From positions 1 to 46,398 of IMG/VR virus record IMGVR_UViG_3300009285_000017: 46,398 bases of DNA; one strand, written 5' to 3'. Within the stretch, counting starts at the first letter, position 1, and every line of letters starts with the position of its first letter. This DNA is from a virus. Both the position numbers and the translations under genes were made by a program. A model generated the notes under the pieces. It was given only the letters and a program-made list of their open reading frames with translations. It was not told where the DNA came from and ran no database searches. This document shows positions 16,988 to 24,129 of the stretch, piece after piece.

Positions 16988-17130
16988 TAGTTTGTTTTCT
17001 TTTTCCTCGGCAGTTTCCCTATTTTCGACATAAATTCCCTGCCATACTTTTTGTAGGTTATGCCTCCACCCTTCTTCCCTAACTCGCTGAAGTGCTTTCT
17101 TATGACTTCTTTCTTTTCTTCTTCGGTCAT
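16987..17130 (-). CDS. Small basic protein
   Basis: A 47-residue protein, MTEEEKKEVIRKHFSELG near the start and a very basic tail (KIGKLPRKKKTN). GGGIT-x-KKYGREFM suggests a short helix-turn-helix-like or DNA-binding segment, but this is weak. Its start overlaps the stop of the GT4 gene by 4 nt and its stop overlaps the next start by one base, which supports coding. Confidence 0.6.
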   Translation of the reverse strand: MTEEEKKEVIRKHFSELGKKGGGITYKKYGREFMSKIGKLPRKKKTN

Positions 17131-18389
17131 TTCTCGTACAAAAGAGGTTCAATCTGGTTTCTGAATAGGTAGTCGTAATTGAACTCCCTTTTAATTTTAC
17201 TGGCGACCTTTAAGCTCTTGTTTACGCTGAACTCCGAAATGATTATTTTGGCGACATCCCTCATAAATGTTTGGCGGTCATCCCACTCTACATTCTCGAC
17301 CTGTGAGCCGAACTTAAAATAGAGGGCGTTCTCCTGCCCGAACTCTCTTAAAGAGGGGACACTGTCGTTCAATACAAGAAGACATCCTGACAGCATTGCC
17401 TCTAAAAGTATAAGAGAGCAGTTCTCGGAGGTAGTGGGGAAGATAAAAAGGTTAGAGAGGCGGAAAAAGTCCGACACAGCTTCACGGGGAATACCCAACT
17501 CATAGGTGGGCGGGTCTTCGAGGGATGTGAAGATGAGTTCTGAAGCGTTGATGCCCTGTTTTGAGGCGTAAGAGAAAATCTCCGCTATCTCTTCTTTCTC
17601 TCTATTATTGTTGGCGTGGGCGTTAGGGACGACTATACGAATACTCTTCCCCATCTTCTTGAGCTGTCCCATTACTTCGAGAACGACCCCAAATTGCTTA
17701 TTTCCCATAGCACGGGGGGTGGAAAGAGGATAGACCTGAATAAAATCCGCTGAAAGTAAGTCGTATTTTTCTATGACAGATTTTACTAAAGGGTGGAGAG
17801 GCCAAAAGAGGCGGGGGTCAAGGGCATTGTGGACAATGCGGACATCTTTGGGGAAAAGTCCGTATACTTCAGCGGCTTTCAGAATGTCATGGTTATTCAG
17901 GTAGACGAGTTTGGAATTAGGCGGTAATTCATATCTTAAATTATGAGGATATTTAATATCAGCGGGTTTGGGCGAAGGGACAGAATGAATCCAGTGGAAC
18001 CACTTGATAGAAGTTTCCCTCGCAATTCGGTGAATGGCCATAGCGTGGGGGAGGAACCATCCCTGTAAAAGGAGGTCGTGTTCAAAAACCACATCTATAT
18101 CTTTTAGAGATTCTCGGAGAGCTTCATAAACCTTCTCGGCGTTTTGATGACAAATTTCGTCTACTTCTTGGTGGTCGGAGTAATCTTTGTAAAGAAAGAC
18201 AGGGATGTCTTTCCTTATCTCCACTCCTTCGGGGACTTTTTCGTCGTCTTTGAAATTAGTACAGGTATAAAGAGCGGGGGCGTAGTCGTTTTTAACCAAC
18301 GCGACTAGCTGGGATTGGATGACCGAACAAAGAGAGTAGGAGTTGTCCCACTTATCTAGTGGTGTGAGGATTGCTATACGAAGTTTCAC
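17127..18389 (-). CDS. GT4-like glycosyltransferase (GT-B fold)
   Basis: The 420-residue product has an N-terminal Rossmann half (RIAILTPLDKWDNSYS), then VRIVHNALDPRLFWPL, which is the linker region before the C-terminal half. The C-terminal half contains IQVYPLSTPRAMGNKQ, KSIRIVVPNAHAN and FIFPTTSENCSLILLEAMLS, which is the E-x7-E nucleotide-sugar binding block of GT4 enzymes. This is the only GT-B type enzyme in the genome. It starts 4 nt into the end of the YopX-like gene. Probable role: sugar transfer for the same glycan made by the GT-A enzymes. Confidence 0.8.
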   Translation of the reverse strand: MKLRIAILTPLDKWDNSYSLCSVIQSQLVALVKNDYAPALYTCTNFKDDEKVPEGVEIRKDIPVFLYKDYSDHQEVDEICHQNAEKVYEALRESLKDIDVVFEHDLLLQGWFLPHAMAIHRIARETSIKWFHWIHSVPSPKPADIKYPHNLRYELPPNSKLVYLNNHDILKAAEVYGLFPKDVRIVHNALDPRLFWPLHPLVKSVIEKYDLLSADFIQVYPLSTPRAMGNKQFGVVLEVMGQLKKMGKSIRIVVPNAHANNNREKEEIAEIFSYASKQGINASELIFTSLEDPPTYELGIPREAVSDFFRLSNLFIFPTTSENCSLILLEAMLSGCLLVLNDSVPSLREFGQENALYFKFGSQVENVEWDDRQTFMRDVAKIIISEFSVNKSLKVASKIKREFNYDYLFRNQIEPLLYEK

Positions 18390-18754
18390 TTCAAAAGTTC
18401 GGGATTTTCATAGATATTGCCGATGATTTCATGCTCATATTCTGGGTATCCTATATTAAAGCAAGCATATTCTTTATTCCATTCAACTACTATATTATTA
18501 GAGGTTCCGATTCTTTCAGTCTCTTTTTTTGTCAGGGGTTTTGAACTTAATATATCTCCCTCATAAATCTCTTTGCCATTTTTGTCTTTGAGACCTGTGA
18601 ATTGCATTAGTTTTAAGTCGTCATCAGGCAGAGATAATTGGACAGGTTCTATTCTTTCTACGGCTCTTGCCTTCCCATCTATGCTCCCAACAAAGAAGCC
18701 GAATTTCATCATTTTGGCTCTCTTATCCCAAGCTCTAAATTTTATTTCTTTCAT
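18386..18754 (-). CDS. YopX-family protein
   Basis: A 122-residue protein with the YopX signature: KEIKFRAWDKRAKMM at the N-terminus, LMQFTGLKDKNGKEIYEGDI in the centre and EHEIIGNIYENPELL at the C-terminus. YopX proteins are widespread in phages; their function is not established. The start overlaps the stop of the preceding 55-codon gene (ATGA). Confidence 0.88.
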   Translation of the reverse strand: MKEIKFRAWDKRAKMMKFGFFVGSIDGKARAVERIEPVQLSLPDDDLKLMQFTGLKDKNGKEIYEGDILSSKPLTKKETERIGTSNNIVVEWNKEYACFNIGYPEYEHEIIGNIYENPELLK

Positions 18755-18918
18755 CTCTCAACAACCAAAAATCGGTCAACTATCTCAAAGACCTTTTCGC
18801 CCTTAACCGACTTCTCCCCAACCACGAACGACCTGAAAAAGACCTGAACATCTTTTTGCTTTTTATTCTGGAGGTAGGTGTCCAAATCCTCCACCCGCTC
18901 GAACATTTTTGCTTTCAT
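18751..18918 (-). CDS. Small protein, first gene of minus sugar operon
   Basis: A 55-residue alpha/beta protein (KMFERVEDLDTYLQNKK, then VVGEKSVKGEKVFEIVDRF) of unknown function. The ATG lies 6 nt after a TAGAAT -10 box, so it should be translated from a leaderless mRNA and heads the whole 18918-14459 operon. Confidence 0.65.
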   Translation of the reverse strand: MKAKMFERVEDLDTYLQNKKQKDVQVFFRSFVVGEKSVKGEKVFEIVDRFLVVER

Positions 18919-18924
18919 GCCTAT

Positions 18925-18953
18925 ATTCTAATCTAACTGCTTGTCAGAGTCAA
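18925..18953 (-). promoter_or_regulatory. Sigma70-type promoter of minus sugar operon
   Basis: On the minus strand TTGACT (18953-18948) and TAGAAT (18930-18925) are separated by exactly 17 nt. The -10 box ends 6 nt before the ATG at 18918. This is one of the best promoters in the window. Confidence 0.75.
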
Positions 18954-18980
18954 ACGGGTCGTTGGGGATAACTCATTTAG

Positions 18981-18986
18981 TATAAT
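18981..18986 (+). promoter_or_regulatory. -10 box of lysis operon
   Basis: TATAAT ends 6 nt before the ATG at 18993. It lies back to back with the minus promoter in a 74-nt divergent region, so one regulator could control both. No clear -35 box is seen. Confidence 0.55.
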
Positions 18987-18992
18987 AAAGAG

Positions 18993-19190
18993 ATGGTTGA
19001 TAATGGAGATTTCTGGAGAAAGGAAGCATGGGACGCCCTCAACGAAAAAGTAGACAGGATTGAGGGAAAGGTTGACGGCATCAAAGAAAAACAGGACAAG
19101 ATGATTGGACAAGCGTCTATTATCTCCCTTATAGTTGGAGCGACTGCTTCATTGGTTGCCGTCTGGATTAAAGGACTTTTAGGGAAATGA
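18993..19190 (+). CDS. Holin-like membrane protein
   Basis: A 65-residue protein with an N-terminal coiled coil (ALNEKVDRIEGKVDGIKEKQ, residues 15-34) and one C-terminal membrane helix (ASIISLIVGATASLVAVWIKG, shown split around residues 42-61), ending in basic residues. This layout matches the haemolysin XhlA-type holin-associated proteins. It is the first lysis gene and overlaps the peptidase gene by 4 nt. Confidence 0.7.
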   Translation: MVDNGDFWRKEAWDALNEKVDRIEGKVDGIKEKQDKMIGQASIISLIVGATASLVAVWIKGLLGK

Positions 19191-20056
19191 ACCATTCATT
19201 TGTAAATACAGGGGGAGTTCCTTCCCCTAAAGATAAGAGAGACTTTAAACTCGACCGAGTAATTAAATTAGTCGGGGCGGCTGAAATTATCCCCTCGTCT
19301 TACTTTACCGACATTTCCAAACTACCTGTTCTCTATCAAGGGAAACAACCTTCCTGTATAGGCCACGCCACCGCGTCAGGGATGATGGCTCAAGATGATG
19401 GAGCTTATTCTTTTGATTACTCTCCGAGGTTCATCTACGCTCTTTGTAAAAGAGATGACGGCATCCCCGAAGTAGAGGGGACTTATTACCGACAAGGATT
19501 CAAAGAAGCCCAACTCTATGGAGTCTGCGATAACGCCCAACACCCGAATGACATTGAGTTGGACAAACGACTTTACAAAGATGCTTTCCTTATAAGCTCG
19601 GAATCCTTTAGGGTAGCTCAAGACAGAAAAGTAAAATCTTATGTGGCTCTGAACGATTTATCCTTTGACGGGATTAAAAAAGCCATCTATGAGAATGGAT
19701 TGGTTCTTCTAGGAGTTCATGTTGGCAATGAATGGTGGACTGCTCCGAACGGCAATTCGTCTTGGCAGGAAGCAGATATTTTGCCTCTTCGTCCGCCAAA
19801 AGTGAGAATTTCAGGCCACGCTATTTTGGCTTACGGATATGATGAGAACTACATCTATTTCAGAAATTCCTTTGGCTCGACTTGGGGAAGAGAAGGAGAT
19901 GGCTATTTCGGGGCAAACTATGCCTCGCAAGTTTACGAGGGCTGGATTTTCAAAGACCTTGCTCCTGAAGTAGTAGCCGAGATGAAGAGGAAAATTGGGA
20001 TACTTCAAAAGATATTGGAAATCTATAAAAAGATTTTTGAATTGAAAGGTCGCTAA
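19187..20056 (+). CDS. Papain-like (C1A) cysteine peptidase
   Basis: A 289-residue protein with the papain order of catalytic residues: QGKQPSCIGHATASGM (oxyanion Gln and nucleophile Cys, near residues 51-57), ISGHAILAYGYDE (His, near 210) and FRNSFGSTWGREGDGYF (Asn, near 226, in the usual N-S-x-G-x-x-WG context). It lacks a clear signal peptide and has a C-terminal helical extension rich in Ile and Lys. It sits between two holin-like genes and a transglycosylase, so it probably digests peptide crosslinks or a proteinaceous envelope layer at lysis. This is an unusual enzyme class for a phage. Confidence 0.82.
   Translation: MNHSFVNTGGVPSPKDKRDFKLDRVIKLVGAAEIIPSSYFTDISKLPVLYQGKQPSCIGHATASGMMAQDDGAYSFDYSPRFIYALCKRDDGIPEVEGTYYRQGFKEAQLYGVCDNAQHPNDIELDKRLYKDAFLISSESFRVAQDRKVKSYVALNDLSFDGIKKAIYENGLVLLGVHVGNEWWTAPNGNSSWQEADILPLRPPKVRISGHAILAYGYDENYIYFRNSFGSTWGREGDGYFGANYASQVYEGWIFKDLAPEVVAEMKRKIGILQKILEIYKKIFELKGR
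20045..20052 (+). promoter_or_regulatory. AAAGGTCG element before holin-like gene
   Basis: The octamer lies at the very end of the peptidase gene, 17 nt before the ATG at 20070, which has no Shine-Dalgarno sequence. Confidence 0.5.
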
Positions 20057-20069
20057 TAATGATAAAGAT

Positions 20070-20270
20070 ATGTCAAGACCATTAAGTTTTAGGACTCCAG
20101 AAGTAAAAAGCACTCTTAAGGTTTTTGGGTGGAGCGTAGGGTCGGCTGTGGTCGTGTTTCTCCTTGACCTGCTTCAAGTCATAGACATTCCCTCTCAATT
20201 TCTGCCTTACGTTCCGATAGCAAACACAATCCTTTACGCTGTAAAAGAGTTCTTTACGGATAGAAAATAG
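20070..20270 (+). CDS. Membrane protein, holin-like
   Basis: A 66-residue protein with one strong hydrophobic segment (VGSAVVVFLLDLLQVI, residues 22-37) and a second weaker one (FLPYVPIANTILYAV), followed by a charged tail (KEFFTDRK). Two membrane helices and a cytosolic basic tail fit a class II holin. It lies 13 nt after the peptidase gene. Confidence 0.65.
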   Translation: MSRPLSFRTPEVKSTLKVFGWSVGSAVVVFLLDLLQVIDIPSQFLPYVPIANTILYAVKEFFTDRK

Positions 20271-20286
20271 AAGATAAGATTAACCT

Positions 20287-20294
20287 AAAGGTCG
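20287..20294 (+). promoter_or_regulatory. AAAGGTCG element before acidic peptide gene
   Basis: The octamer is located in the intergenic gap 20 nt before the ATG at 20315; no purine-rich Shine-Dalgarno sequence lies closer to the start. Confidence 0.5.
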
Positions 20295-20314
20295 AATAAC
20301 CTTCAAGAAAAACT

Positions 20315-20419
20315 ATGGCAGATTCACAAGAAGAATTAGAAGAGCCTGAATCAGATGGCGAAGAAAAAGAAAAAGACGAAGAAACAGTTGGAGAGGAAGA
20401 TGTAGAAGGGGAAGCTTAA
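20315..20419 (+). CDS. Very acidic 34-residue peptide
   Basis: A short frame in which 18 of 34 residues are Glu or Asp, with no aromatic or Cys residue. It has an AAAGGTCG element upstream and a 9-bp perfect hairpin immediately after its TAA, which together look like a self-contained small gene. Acidic small phage proteins can mimic DNA and block DNA-binding enzymes, but nothing here shows that directly. Confidence 0.5.
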   Translation: MADSQEELEEPESDGEEKEKDEETVGEEDVEGEA

Positions 20420-20421
20420 TT

Positions 20422-20448
20422 AAAGACGGGGCGTAATGTCCCGTCTTT
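20422..20448 (+). terminator. Hairpin after the acidic peptide gene
   Basis: AAAGACGGG (20422-20430) pairs perfectly with CCCGTCTTT (20440-20448) around a 9-nt loop. It begins 3 nt after the stop codon. The A-start and TTT-end arms resemble a bidirectional terminator, although the trailing U-run is short. Confidence 0.6.
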
Positions 20449-20517
20449 CGCTGAAGGAGGCGAAGACGAGAGACCGATTTCACGAAAATTTAATAATCTC
20501 TTATAGTCCTTGTCTCC

Positions 20518-20538
20518 TTCAGGGAGCTTGTCCCTGAA
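20518..20538 (+). promoter_or_regulatory. Hairpin before a strong Shine-Dalgarno sequence
   Basis: TTCAGGGA (20518-20525) and TCCCTGAA (20531-20538) form a perfect 8-bp stem with a 5-nt loop. It ends 9 nt before the AGGAGG at 20548-20553 that serves the GTG at 20558, so it may control access of ribosomes. No U-run follows, so it is not a clear terminator. Confidence 0.45.
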
Positions 20539-20557
20539 CTGTTCCTTAGGAGGACTC

Positions 20558-20740
20558 GTGGAGCAACTTCGGCTTTTCCATCCCGTCTTGTATCATCCTG
20601 TTTTTCAGAAAGGAGAGAAAGTGAATACCTCTGACATTTTAAGATGCTCTCGCTGTGATGCCTACCTCTTTGTCGTCTTCAAAAACGAGAGTGGGCTAAG
20701 GCTGGTTTGCCAGAAGTGCGGAATGGAGCAGAAGGAATGA
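20558..20740 (+). CDS. Zinc-ribbon protein
   Basis: A 60-residue product with RCSRCDAYL and LVCQKCGMEQ near the C-terminus, a CxxC...CxxC ribbon. The GTG at 20558 is chosen because AGGAGG lies 4 nt upstream. An internal GTG at 20621 with its own AGGAG could give a 39-residue form holding only the ribbon, so two products are possible. It overlaps the next gene by 4 nt. Confidence 0.65.
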   Translation: MEQLRLFHPVLYHPVFQKGEKVNTSDILRCSRCDAYLFVVFKNESGLRLVCQKCGMEQKE

Positions 20741-20961
20741 TTGGACAACTCACTCTCTTTTCCTCCTACCTCTACGAGAAAGGGTGGCTCGACCTCGATG
20801 GCTCGACACATCCATCTTTATCGGAAACACAAGTATTCCAGTCCGAGAAGGCGAAGCAGAAGAAGGAAGCAGAAATCGAAGCGGCCGAGCAGATTCCTTC
20901 TAAGGAGGCAAGTGATGACCGCAAAGCGGGACGAAGAGGAGTCGCTGGACGAGGCGTATGA
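20737..20961 (+). CDS. Small charged protein
   Basis: A 74-residue product starting MIGQLTLFSSYLYEKGWLD with a Lys/Glu/Arg-rich C-terminal half. The ATG overlaps the previous stop (ATGA) and GAAGGA precedes it. Its 3' end overlaps the start of the next gene by 47 nt in another frame, so the C-terminal residues may not be conserved. Unknown function. Confidence 0.5.
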   Translation: MIGQLTLFSSYLYEKGWLDLDGSTHPSLSETQVFQSEKAKQKKEAEIEAAEQIPSKEASDDRKAGRRGVAGRGV

Positions 20962-21118
20962 AGTGCTTGATTGGCGGATAGGAGAGCTGGTGAATGCCGG
21001 TTATCCTGAAAAGTTAGCCGTCATCATCGCTCTCCATACCGAGATTGACCTTCACCGGGCTTGCGAGCTGGTGAAAAGAGGCTGCCCTCCGAAGAAGGCC
21101 TACCGAATTTTGAGGTAA
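20915..21118 (+). CDS. Small helical protein
   Basis: A 67-residue, mostly helical protein (LDEAYEVLDWRIGELVNAGY, then KLAVIIALHTEIDLHRACEL, then CPPKKAYRIL). The start at ATG 20915 follows AAGGAGG by 6 nt, one of the strongest Shine-Dalgarno sites in the window. A longer frame from 20741 would bury that site and was not used. It is the last of three genes with strong Shine-Dalgarno sites. Confidence 0.7.
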   Translation: MTAKRDEEESLDEAYEVLDWRIGELVNAGYPEKLAVIIALHTEIDLHRACELVKRGCPPKKAYRILR

Positions 21119-21157
21119 GGGACGTTAGACGTCCTAAACCGCAGACTACCGAGTTTT

Positions 21158-21182
21158 GAGGGATTCTCGCCAAAAATCCCTC
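21158..21182 (+). terminator. Hairpin in the 186-nt gap
   Basis: GAGGGATT and AATCCCTC form a perfect 8-bp stem with a 9-nt loop. A smaller stem, GGACGT/ACGTCC, lies upstream near 21120-21135. The short U-run makes terminator function only possible. The rest of the gap (21183-21304) shows no gene but includes a TTATCCACT near-DnaA box at about 21276. Confidence 0.4.
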
Positions 21183-21304
21183 ATCAATGACGAAAAACCG
21201 AGTCTCCCCCAAACTTTCATTTAAATCTTGTTTTACTAGACACCCAACTTTTTTTCAAGTATTTTTCAAAGGTGGGTTATCCACTCCAAAAGCCCTTGAC
21301 AAAA

Positions 21305-21541
21305 ATGGAGGCTAAACGGAGTAGGAAAAATAGGAGATGCTCAGGATGTAAAACCCTAATAAGGAAGGGGCAAATCGCCTATTCTGTCAGTAAATTGAAA
21401 AAACGCTTTTGCTCGATGTCTTGTAAGACGACTTATGTCAATGATAAAGAGGGGTTCTCTCTCGACCCATTGTTTTGGGATGATATGGATTTTTACGAGA
21501 CGGGTAAAAAGAAAGTTGTCCCCATCTCCGAGATAGTATAA
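21305..21541 (+). CDS. Zinc-finger protein
   Basis: A 78-residue product with RCSGCKTLIRKG and RFCSMSCKTTYV, an FCS/MYM-like zinc-binding pair preceded by a basic N-terminus (KRSRKNRR). It is probably nucleic acid binding or a protein-protein adaptor. An upstream GTG at 21272 is in frame but is less protein-like. No Shine-Dalgarno site was seen. Confidence 0.6.
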   Translation: MEAKRSRKNRRCSGCKTLIRKGQIAYSVSKLKKRFCSMSCKTTYVNDKEGFSLDPLFWDDMDFYETGKKKVVPISEIV

Positions 21542-21621
21542 TAAGGTGTCGAGTTAAATAATGACAAATACGGCTCAACCGACAGCTTTCAGACTTTTAA
21601 CCGCCCCACCGAGAGCAAGTT

Positions 21622-22098
21622 TTGGCTAAACTCACATCGCAACAAAAACAAGTTCTAATTTACTGCCTCATTCTTCTCGCAATCCTCTTCTCGGTAAAGT
21701 GGATTTTCGACCATACGCAGGTTAAGATTTTCCCCTATGACCTCTTCCCAAGTGTCTCTAAATCGCCCCAGATTGAGCTAACGGCAGAACAACGCTATAA
21801 GCTCTATCTTTATGAAAAAAGCTCGTCTTGGGCCAATTTTACTAAGATGAGAGCGATTGCTGAAGCCGAATCGGGCTGGAGGCAGTATGATTCGGAGGGA
21901 AATGTCCTAGTAGGTTATAAAGACGGCCGGGATTACGGGATTTTTCAAATCAGAGACATCCATATTAAAAAAGCGGAAGAACTGGGAATGGACATTAAAA
22001 CCCCCGAAGGGAATATAGATTATGCTTTATATTTGTTCGGGGAAAATGGAACGAGAGATTGGAACGCTTCCAAGAAAAATTGGATTAAACTTTTATAA
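21622..22098 (+). CDS. Membrane-anchored lytic transglycosylase (endolysin)
   Basis: A 158-residue product starting at TTG with an N-terminal membrane helix (VLIYCLILLAILFSVKWIF, residues 11-29). It is followed by a lysozyme-like SLT domain with MRAIAEAESGWRQ (catalytic Glu near residue 80) and YGIFQIRDIH. A membrane anchor plus SLT domain suggests a signal-anchor endolysin that acts from the outer face of the membrane on peptidoglycan. A 22-codon frame (21561-21629) overlaps its start and might couple translation. It shares one base with the next gene. Confidence 0.8.
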   Translation: MAKLTSQQKQVLIYCLILLAILFSVKWIFDHTQVKIFPYDLFPSVSKSPQIELTAEQRYKLYLYEKSSSWANFTKMRAIAEAESGWRQYDSEGNVLVGYKDGRDYGIFQIRDIHIKKAEELGMDIKTPEGNIDYALYLFGENGTRDWNASKKNWIKLL

Positions 22099-23414
22099 TG
22101 TCGGAACTCCCCCTCAATAAGATAATCTGTGCGGATTCTCTCTCTGTTCTAAAAACTTTTCCTGATGAAAGCGTAGATTGTATTATTACCTCTCCGCCCT
22201 ATTACGGACTTCGGGATTACGGAACAGCAAAATGGGAAGGCGGAGATGAAAATTGCGAACACGAAGCTGAAAGAAAAAAGAAGAGGGAGTTTCACCAAAC
22301 GGGGGCAGAAGGACGGGGAAACTCAAAATCTATTATTCATGCCAGTGAAATACTGGAAGGGAAATGCCTCAAATGCGGGGCGATACGAATAGATCAGCAA
22401 ATCGGTTTGGAAAAAACATTAGACGAATATCTTGAGAGAATGCTCGCCATCACCGCTGAGCTAAAGCGAGTTCTTAAAAAGACGGGGACTATGTGGCTTA
22501 ACCATGGGGATTCTTATGGGACGGGAAGCGGCGCAGGGATAAGAAGTGGCAAGCAATCAACAAATCGGGGAACACAAACTAATGAAAATTGGCAGAAAGA
22601 GGGTAAATCGGGAGTTGTCGGCTATGAAAAATCCCTTCTCTTTCAAAACTTTCGATTAGCGATTAGAATGTGCGATGAACAGGGATGGATTCTCCGCAAC
22701 ACGATTATCTGGCACAAACCAAATGTAATGCCCTCCTCGGTAAAAGACAGATTTACGGTGGATTACGAGCCGATATTCTTTTTCTCAAAAAGTAAGAAGT
22801 ATTGGTTTGAGCCGCAGTATGAGCCGCAAGTAGATATGAAATTTAATTATAGAAAATCTCAAAATAATACTAAAAGTGAGGGAATTTATAAGAGAGGAAT
22901 GGATAATCTAATAAAATTGCCATTGGGCCGCAATAAAAGAACGGTTTGGAAAATCCCCACTCAACCTTTCCCCGAAGCCCACTTTGCCACCTTCCCTGAA
23001 GATCTAGTCATAACTCCTATTAAAGCGGGCTGTCCAGAGATGATTTGTAAGAAATGTGGGGTAGCGAGGGAGAAGATTTATGAAAAAGAGAAAATCAACA
23101 TTCGCTCCCATAAATTACATAAGGGGGCGGCCAGAGAAAGCGTAGATACCGAAAACCCGTTTTATCAACCTGCGGCTTTCGCCAGAACAGGGGAACAGTT
23201 TGAGTGGGATGTAAAATTCACGGGAAAATATACCGACTGCGGACACAACGCTGGATGGGAAGCAGGAGTAGTCCTTGACCCCTTTATGGGAAGTGGCACA
23301 GTAGCCATAGTCGCTAAGAAACTTAAGAGAAACTATATTGGGATAGAACTTAATCCTTCTTACATCGAAATCGCCCAAAAACGCCTTGACTCCATCCCCT
23401 CCCCTTTACTCTAG
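22098..23414 (+). CDS. DNA methyltransferase, beta class (N4-cytosine or N6-adenine)
   Basis: A 438-residue enzyme with TSPPYYGLRDYG at residues 31-42 (catalytic motif IV, SPPY type, usual for N4-cytosine enzymes) and VLDPFMGSGT near residue 392-401 (SAM-binding motif I). This order, IV before I, defines the beta class. GIELNPSYIEIAQKRL follows. Two internal Cys pairs (CLKCG near 90 and MICKKCGVAR near 310) suggest a structural zinc. There is no restriction endonuclease beside it, so it likely protects phage DNA from host restriction or marks it. Confidence 0.88.
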   Translation: MSELPLNKIICADSLSVLKTFPDESVDCIITSPPYYGLRDYGTAKWEGGDENCEHEAERKKKREFHQTGAEGRGNSKSIIHASEILEGKCLKCGAIRIDQQIGLEKTLDEYLERMLAITAELKRVLKKTGTMWLNHGDSYGTGSGAGIRSGKQSTNRGTQTNENWQKEGKSGVVGYEKSLLFQNFRLAIRMCDEQGWILRNTIIWHKPNVMPSSVKDRFTVDYEPIFFFSKSKKYWFEPQYEPQVDMKFNYRKSQNNTKSEGIYKRGMDNLIKLPLGRNKRTVWKIPTQPFPEAHFATFPEDLVITPIKAGCPEMICKKCGVAREKIYEKEKINIRSHKLHKGAARESVDTENPFYQPAAFARTGEQFEWDVKFTGKYTDCGHNAGWEAGVVLDPFMGSGTVAIVAKKLKRNYIGIELNPSYIEIAQKRLDSIPSPLL

Positions 23415-23493
23415 AGAGAAAGTTTGGTATAAATAAGTCGTTCTTTGATAGCTGGGGTCAGGTCAAGTCGAGTAAATAAAGTCAAGAAAAGAA

Positions 23494-23832
23494 ATGTCAA
23501 AAATAAGTCCAGTAATGCGTTTATACGATTTAATTCAGAGAGAGATGGTTGATGGCGAGAATTACTTTTTAGGTAAGATTCTCACCATCATAGATGCCTC
23601 TATCCCTGATGCGGAGCGACGCAAAGGTCTAAAAGACCTCATTAAGAACGCTAGATACGAACATCCGAACTGGAGACTGCGAAGAGTTGCAGAAATCATT
23701 AACCAATTCGGGGAAAAATACTCAAAAGTCGCCGCAAGCGAGGAAGAATCTTACTTCCTAAAAAAGGGGGAATGGCCGAGAGATAAGGAGATGGCTCCTC
23801 CTAGTAACGAAAATTACTTCCCAGAAGATTAA
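23494..23832 (+). CDS. Unknown helical protein
   Basis: A 112-residue, helical protein starting MSKISPVMRLYDLIQREM with an acidic Pro/Asn-rich tail. The upstream gap holds AGGTCAAGTCGAG near 23460, a degenerate relative of the AAAGGTCG element, and no Shine-Dalgarno site. Function unknown. Confidence 0.55.
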   Translation: MSKISPVMRLYDLIQREMVDGENYFLGKILTIIDASIPDAERRKGLKDLIKNARYEHPNWRLRRVAEIINQFGEKYSKVAASEEESYFLKKGEWPRDKEMAPPSNENYFPED

Positions 23833-23843
23833 AAGATAAACTC

Positions 23844-23872
23844 TTGACCCCGGTTTTTAGAGATGCTATAAT
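23844..23872 (+). promoter_or_regulatory. Strong sigma70-type promoter
   Basis: TTGACC (23844-23849) and TATAAT (23867-23872) are 17 nt apart, with TGC just before the -10. Transcription should start near 23879. No intact gene follows on this strand until 24820, so the product is either a non-coding RNA or a broken gene. Confidence 0.75.
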
Positions 23873-23946
23873 GTCTTCGCAAGCTGGGGCGAAAGCCCCC
23901 TCACGGCCAGGCGCGCCAAAAGCATGGGCAGTTCTTTGGACTATCT

Positions 23947-24129
23947 ATGCCAAAAAGCTACGAAGCCGTAAAGCTTGCCTTATGAGGGAACATTCCATCT
24001 ATCGGAGGTGTCCCTTACTTTTATACCCACCCAGCTTGGGATAGAAACAATCTGGGTTTGCAGAAACCTCGTCCAGTTCGTCCCTCAAGAAGGAAACTTC
24101 TTAAAAACAAAGGGGGAGGAGTGTTATAA
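23947..24129 (+). pseudogene. Short gene interrupted by one TGA
   Basis: Reading from ATG 23947 gives MPKSYEAVKLAL, then TGA at 23983, then 47 codons of protein-like sequence (GNIPSIGGVPYFYTHPAW, then KPRPVRPSRRKLLKN) to a TAA. A single CGA-to-TGA change would restore a 60-residue basic protein. TGA is a normal stop elsewhere in the genome, so this is probably a nonsense mutation rather than recoding. It lies between a strong promoter and a homing endonuclease gene. Confidence 0.4.

Noticed and set aside
16784-17152. One 122-codon minus-strand frame
   Set aside because: It covers two shorter genes (16784-16987 and 16987-17130) that are linked by TAATG and by 4-nt overlaps; the 47-codon frame explains the upstream half better.
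20741-21118. Long 125-codon frame
   Set aside because: The first part is Arg/Ser-rich shadow sequence of the overlapping gene, and AAGGAGG marks the true start at 20915.
23947-24129. Recoding of TGA as an amino acid
   Set aside because: Many genes end in TGA with correct overlaps to the next gene, so TGA is a true stop in this genome. A nonsense mutation is simpler.
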